DNA of 16,051 bases. It comes from JBBQTQ01 sp038213135 (lineage in GTDB: Bacteria; Actinomycetota; Thermoleophilia; Gaiellales; Gaiellaceae). Numbering within the stretch: position 1 is the first letter of the stretch; each line of letters begins with the position of its first letter. The stretch spans positions 1 through 16,051 of the forward strand of contig JBBQTQ010000063.1 of assembly GCA_038213135.1 (NCBI GenBank). Direction: 5' to 3'. Of the stretch, positions 13,354 to 16,051 are shown in pieces. Position numbers and translations under genes: made by a program. Below the pieces are notes generated by a model. The model was not told where the DNA came from, did not search any database, and saw only the letters and a list, made by a program, of their open reading frames with translations.

Positions 13354-13359
13354 ACCGTA
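13354..13359 (-). promoter_or_regulatory. Possible -10 element of the 41-residue membrane protein gene
   Basis: TACGGT on the minus strand lies nine bases before ATG 13344. The spacer includes the odd palindrome TTGTGACAA (13346-13354), which lies between the two divergent starts and could bind a regulator. Confidence 0.35.
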
Positions 13360-13376
13360 GCCAGCGGGTCGGACGG

Positions 13377-13382
13377 TAGATT
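13377..13382 (+). promoter_or_regulatory. -10 element, leaderless start of the envelope cluster
   Basis: TAGATT is followed by exactly six bases (gggccg) and then GTG 13389. No ribosome site is present. This is probably the promoter of the anchored protein, GT-C-like and epimerase genes. Confidence 0.55.
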
Positions 13383-13388
13383 GGGCCG

Positions 13389-13814
13389 GTGCCGTCGAGC
13401 GCCTGGCTCGTCCCCGTGGGAGCGATCGCGGCCGTCGCGCTCGTCGTCGCGCTGATCGACCTGCCCGGGACGGTTCGCGCATTCGACAACCAGGCCGCGC
13501 ACAACGCGAGCCTTTCGGCGAGCGACCGCGAGTTGGAGCTCGTGCGAACCCTTGGGATCGACGGCGATTTCGTGCTCGCAGCCGAGCGGGACCTCCCCGC
13601 TCGCGCCGCATACTCCGTCGAGACCGGGCAGCCCCGCGGTGCCTCCCAGCTCGCCCTGCAGGCAGTCCCCGCCTTCCTCCAGAACTTCCTGCTGCCACGG
13701 CTGCAGGTGGCGAACGCCCCCTGGCTGCTCTGTTACGGGTGCGACCTGCACGGTCGCCACGTGCGCGAGTTGTGGCGCAAGCGGGACCTCGTGGTAGCGG
13801 AGGTCGTCCACTGA
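13389..13814 (+). CDS. Membrane-anchored extracytoplasmic protein, unknown function
   Basis: The 141-residue protein starts at GTG 13389. One N-terminal helix (about 5-23, 'AWLVPVGAIAAVALVVALI') without a good cleavage site anchors a domain of about 115 residues outside the membrane. The domain has C115 and C118 in 'LLCYGCDL', a pair that could form a disulfide or bind metal, and a basic end 'HGRHVRELWRKRDLVV'. I do not recognise the family. Its stop codon TGA (13812-13814) overlaps the probable CTG start of the GT-C-like gene, so the two should be co-translated and may work together, perhaps as a helper of the membrane enzyme. That role is inference. Confidence 0.7.
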   Translation: MPSSAWLVPVGAIAAVALVVALIDLPGTVRAFDNQAAHNASLSASDRELELVRTLGIDGDFVLAAERDLPARAAYSVETGQPRGASQLALQAVPAFLQNFLLPRLQVANAPWLLCYGCDLHGRHVRELWRKRDLVVAEVVH

Positions 13815-15172
13815 GCGCCGTTCTCGGACTGGTGGCGCTGAACGTCCTTTGCCTCCTGGTCGGCCTGGCCATGCTCTTCGCGATCCGGGGCTTGGGTGAC
13901 TCGGTCGAGCTGCTCAGGCTGGGAGGGCTCGCCTATCTGGCCGGGATCGCCGCCCTGACGCTGCTCGCGATCGCCTTGCTCGTGCTCGGCGCTCCAGTTG
14001 GAGTCGGTCTGATCGTCGGCATCGCGGTCGTGCTGGGAGGGGTCAGCGTCGGTTGGGGGATTCGCACTGGGCGGGCGCGACCGGCGCGGATCCGGCCGGC
14101 GATGGGCCTCCGCAAAGCCGCCGTGCCGGGGCTCCTGTGCCTCGTCGGCGTCCTGGCCTTTCTCGCAGCCGCGCTGCGCGCAGCACGGCTGCAGTCCCTT
14201 TTCGTCACGAGCGAGTGGGACGCCTGGTCGATCTGGACGACGAAGGCGAAGGCGATCTACCTCCTCGGCGGCCTGGATCCCCATGCGTTTCGAACCTTCT
14301 TCCAGCCCGGCTACCCCCTGTTCGTCCCGACGCTCGAGGCGATGGACTTCCACTTCATGGGCAGCGCGGACACGACGGCGCTCCATCTCCAGTTCTGGCT
14401 GCTCCTTGCCGGATTCGTCTGGGCAGTCGGCGGGCTCCTACGACCGCGAGTGCCACACATCCTGATCTGGCCGTTCGTGCTGCTGCTCTTCTCGACTATC
14501 CAGCTCAAGGGCCTGGCGCTTTCACCTCAGGCCGACTTCCCGCTCGCGGAGCTCTTCGGCGCTGCGGGCCTCTGCATCGGGCTCTGGGTAGTGCGGAGGG
14601 AGGCTTGGCTCCTGGCCGCCGGCGGCCTGCTCCTCGCGGCCGCGATGGAGACGAAACGCGAGGGATACCTCTTCGCCGGGGCGCTGCTGCTAGGAGCGCT
14701 GGCCGGCTCCGCGCGCACGACGCGACACTCCTGGCCGCGCCTTGCGGCCGTCTTCGCCCTTGCGTTCGCCGCGACGCTGCCCTGGGAGATCTGGCGGCGC
14801 ATCCACGATCTTGCGGGGCCGCTGCAGGGATCGTCGAGCGCCGGTTCCGGCGCGCGGCTCGGGCCGGCGCTTTCCTCGGTCGCCCAGATCCTGCTCGACA
14901 CGCACTTCTGGTCGGTGATCGTGCCGTTAGGTCTCGCCGCCGCCCTGCTCGTCCTGCTCCGAGGAGGACGCCGGCTGCCGGTGCTCTACCTCACGACGCT
15001 CCTGGCCGCCTACGCGGGAATGACCTGGGTACTGAGCGCAGGTGTCGACTTCTCCCTCGGCCCGGAGAGCGGCCAGAATCCCATCCCCCGCGCGGCGGGA
15101 GCAATCGCACTCTTCACTGTCGCATTGACACCGCTGATGCTCGGTGCCGCGCTCGACCGCGAGAAGACGTAG
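13811..15172 (+). CDS. Polytopic membrane protein, GT-C-like glycosyltransferase suspected; CTG start
   Basis: From CTG 13811 the protein has 453 residues and about ten or more membrane helices. A soluble loop near 131-180 holds 'TSEWDAWSIWTTKAKAIY' (133-150) and 'QPGYPLFVPTLEAMDF' (165-180). An acidic residue in the first outside loop with nearby aromatic and basic residues is the general design of GT-C lipid-linked sugar transferases. Later landmarks are 'SPQADFPLAELF' (238-249), 'METKREGYLF' (279-288) and 'GQNPIPRAAG' (421-430). The reaction is not proven. GGAGG (13799-13803) sits seven bases before CTG, which overlaps the previous stop as CTGA. GTG 13831 and ATG 13871 have no ribosome site and would cut into the first helix. 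The epimerase ATG follows the TAG with no gap. Confidence 0.7.
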   Translation: MSAVLGLVALNVLCLLVGLAMLFAIRGLGDSVELLRLGGLAYLAGIAALTLLAIALLVLGAPVGVGLIVGIAVVLGGVSVGWGIRTGRARPARIRPAMGLRKAAVPGLLCLVGVLAFLAAALRAARLQSLFVTSEWDAWSIWTTKAKAIYLLGGLDPHAFRTFFQPGYPLFVPTLEAMDFHFMGSADTTALHLQFWLLLAGFVWAVGGLLRPRVPHILIWPFVLLLFSTIQLKGLALSPQADFPLAELFGAAGLCIGLWVVRREAWLLAAGGLLLAAAMETKREGYLFAGALLLGALAGSARTTRHSWPRLAAVFALAFAATLPWEIWRRIHDLAGPLQGSSSAGSGARLGPALSSVAQILLDTHFWSVIVPLGLAAALLVLLRGGRRLPVLYLTTLLAAYAGMTWVLSAGVDFSLGPESGQNPIPRAAGAIALFTVALTPLMLGAALDREKT

Positions 15173-15967
15173 ATGGTCTACGCAGTTACCGGTGCCGGAG
15201 GGTACGTAGGGTCGCGGGTCGCAGCCTCGCTGCGTGTCACCGGTGCCGAGGTACGCGAGCTGACGCGAGCGAGCGGGTTCCGCTTGGAGGGCAGCGTCCC
15301 GGACCTATCGGGAATCGACGGCCTCGTCCACTGCGCCTGGGACTTCTCCGCGCGGAGCGCCGGTGAGATCCAGCGGGTCAACGTCGAAGGATCGCGCCGG
15401 CTGCTGCACGCGGCGTCCGAGGCCGGCGTCGAACGGATCGTCTTCGTCTCGACGCTCAGCGCCTTCCCCGGCTGTCGCTCGCTCTACGGAAGGGCAAAGC
15501 TCGCAGTCGAGGCGACCGTGCGCAGTCTGGGCGGGCAGGTAATCCGGCCGGGGCTCGTGTGGGGGCCGGAACCCGCGGGGCTGTACGGCGCGCTCACGCG
15601 GATCGCGCAGCTGCGAGTCCTGCCGATGATCGGCGGCTCGAAGCGCCTGCATCTCTCGCACGAGGACGATGTCGCGGCACTCGTCGGCGCCCTGCTCGCC
15701 GGGGAACGGCTCGAGCAGCCGGTCGTCGCAGCCGATCTCGAGCCACTCTCGCTTGAAGAGATCCTTGGGCGCATCGCCGGACGCCGCCCTCTCCTCATCC
15801 CCATACCTTGGCGCCTCGCCTGGCTCGGGGTCAGGACGCTGGAGCTCGCCGGGCTGCGACCCGCGTTTCGTAGCGACAGCGTGGTCAGCCTCGTCAGCCT
15901 CGACGAGACGCCGCTGGAGTCAGGCGCGATCGCCTCACCGGTGCCGTTCCGTCGGTTCGCGCCCTAG
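15173..15967 (+). CDS. NAD(P)-dependent epimerase/dehydratase (extended SDR)
   Basis: The 264-residue protein opens with the Rossmann dinucleotide motif 'VTGAGGYVGSRVA' (5-17). It continues with 'LVHCAWDFS' (51-59), 'NVEGSRRLLHAA' (70-81), 'VERIVFVSTLSAF' (86-98, S93/S96) and the catalytic pair Y105 and K109 in 'SLYGRAKLA'. 'VIRPGLVWGP' (123-132) begins the substrate part. It is short for an extended SDR (usually 300 or more residues), and the N-terminal region between the first two strands is trimmed, so the substrate may be small or lipid-linked. The substrate is probably a nucleotide sugar or related compound. ATG 15173 directly follows the TAG of the membrane protein, a tight translational coupling that ties the two into one envelope-sugar pathway by inference. 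Confidence 0.88.
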   Translation: MVYAVTGAGGYVGSRVAASLRVTGAEVRELTRASGFRLEGSVPDLSGIDGLVHCAWDFSARSAGEIQRVNVEGSRRLLHAASEAGVERIVFVSTLSAFPGCRSLYGRAKLAVEATVRSLGGQVIRPGLVWGPEPAGLYGALTRIAQLRVLPMIGGSKRLHLSHEDDVAALVGALLAGERLEQPVVAADLEPLSLEEILGRIAGRRPLLIPIPWRLAWLGVRTLELAGLRPAFRSDSVVSLVSLDETPLESGAIASPVPFRRFAP

Positions 15968-15988
15968 TCGTCGTCGAACTGCGTGCCG

Positions 15989-16051
15989 ATGCGGTGGGCG
16001 TTCGCCATTGCCGTTAGCGTGATCGTCATCGCCGGGATGCTCGGAAATGAA
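15989..16051 (+). CDS. 5' end of a membrane or exported protein, cut by the right edge
   Basis: ATG 15989 opens a frame that stays open to the edge: MRWAFAIAVS then VIVIAGMLGNE, 21 codons. One arginine followed by a hydrophobic run suggests a signal anchor or the first membrane helix. GTG 15983 in the same frame is an alternative start. No ribosome site is obvious. It follows the epimerase by 21 bases and is probably the next gene of the same cluster. Confidence 0.5.
   Translation, partial: MRWAFAIAVSVIVIAGMLGNE

Noticed and set aside
12115..13455. Long plus-strand frames opposite the coiled-coil gene
   Set aside because: They are low-complexity mirror images (Leu/Arg- or Ser/Ala-rich) of the LxxREaEL coding strand, with no start signal.
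14053..15366. A 437-codon second frame across the GT-C-like and epimerase genes
   Set aside because: It is Arg/Ala/Pro-rich and ignores the hydrophobic pattern and SDR motifs seen in the other frame.

Overview
The window is very GC-rich bacterial chromosome, packed with short genes on both strands. The gene families and control signals point to an actinobacterium of the Thermoleophilia type (Gaiellales or Solirubrobacterales). Pointers are a DUF6458 small membrane protein, a short actinobacterial-type alpha-glucan phosphorylase, a tRNA without an encoded CCA end, a membrane-anchored cytochrome c, and many genes that look leaderless. This placement is inference from gene content; no rRNA or marker gene is present. 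I see no phage, transposon, CRISPR or plasmid feature.

Layout. Positions 1-24 (minus) hold the first codons of a gene leaving the left edge. A small lipoprotein (346-756, +) converges on a secreted collagen-like protein (762-2513, -) whose Gly-X-Y region contains a 135-nt tandem DNA repeat. A YihY/BrkB membrane protein follows (2700-3722, +). Next is a minus-strand signalling pair: a degenerate receiver fused to a histidine-kinase dimerisation domain without an ATPase (4271-4942), then a stand-alone receiver (3864 to about 4259) that has no ATG/GTG/TTG start. Then come a conserved CxC-x4-C protein (5169-5549), an isochorismatase-family hydrolase (5612-6172) and an MmcQ/YjbR protein (6189-6599), all plus strand. 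The last of these shares the stop tetramer CTAG with glgP (6596-8743, -).

About 400 nt (8750-9146) hold only a possible secreted-protein remnant. Then come a 42-residue single-TM protein (9147-9275, +), DUF6458 (9340-9561, +), a secreted calcium-loop protein (9589-10458, -), tRNA-Ser(GGA) (10487-10578, +), a c-type cytochrome (10713-11285, -), a 631-residue coiled-coil protein (11296-13191, -) and a 41-residue single-TM protein (13219-13344, -). The right end is a plus-strand cell-envelope cluster: a membrane-anchored protein (13389-13814), a polytopic GT-C-like protein with a probable CTG start (13811-15172), an NAD-dependent epimerase (15173-15967) and the start of another membrane or exported protein (15989 to the edge).

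The main cross-cutting observation concerns start sites. Roughly half the genes have a TANNNT -10-like hexamer only 6-9 nt before an ATG or GTG and no Shine-Dalgarno sequence, which suggests leaderless transcripts. The rest have clear GGAGG/AAGGAG sites. This pattern moves several gene starts away from the longest open frame. The most unusual individual items are the ATPase-less pseudo-receiver/DHp protein beside a lone receiver, the two probable CTG starts, and the coiled-coil protein built from about sixteen LxxREaEL motifs.
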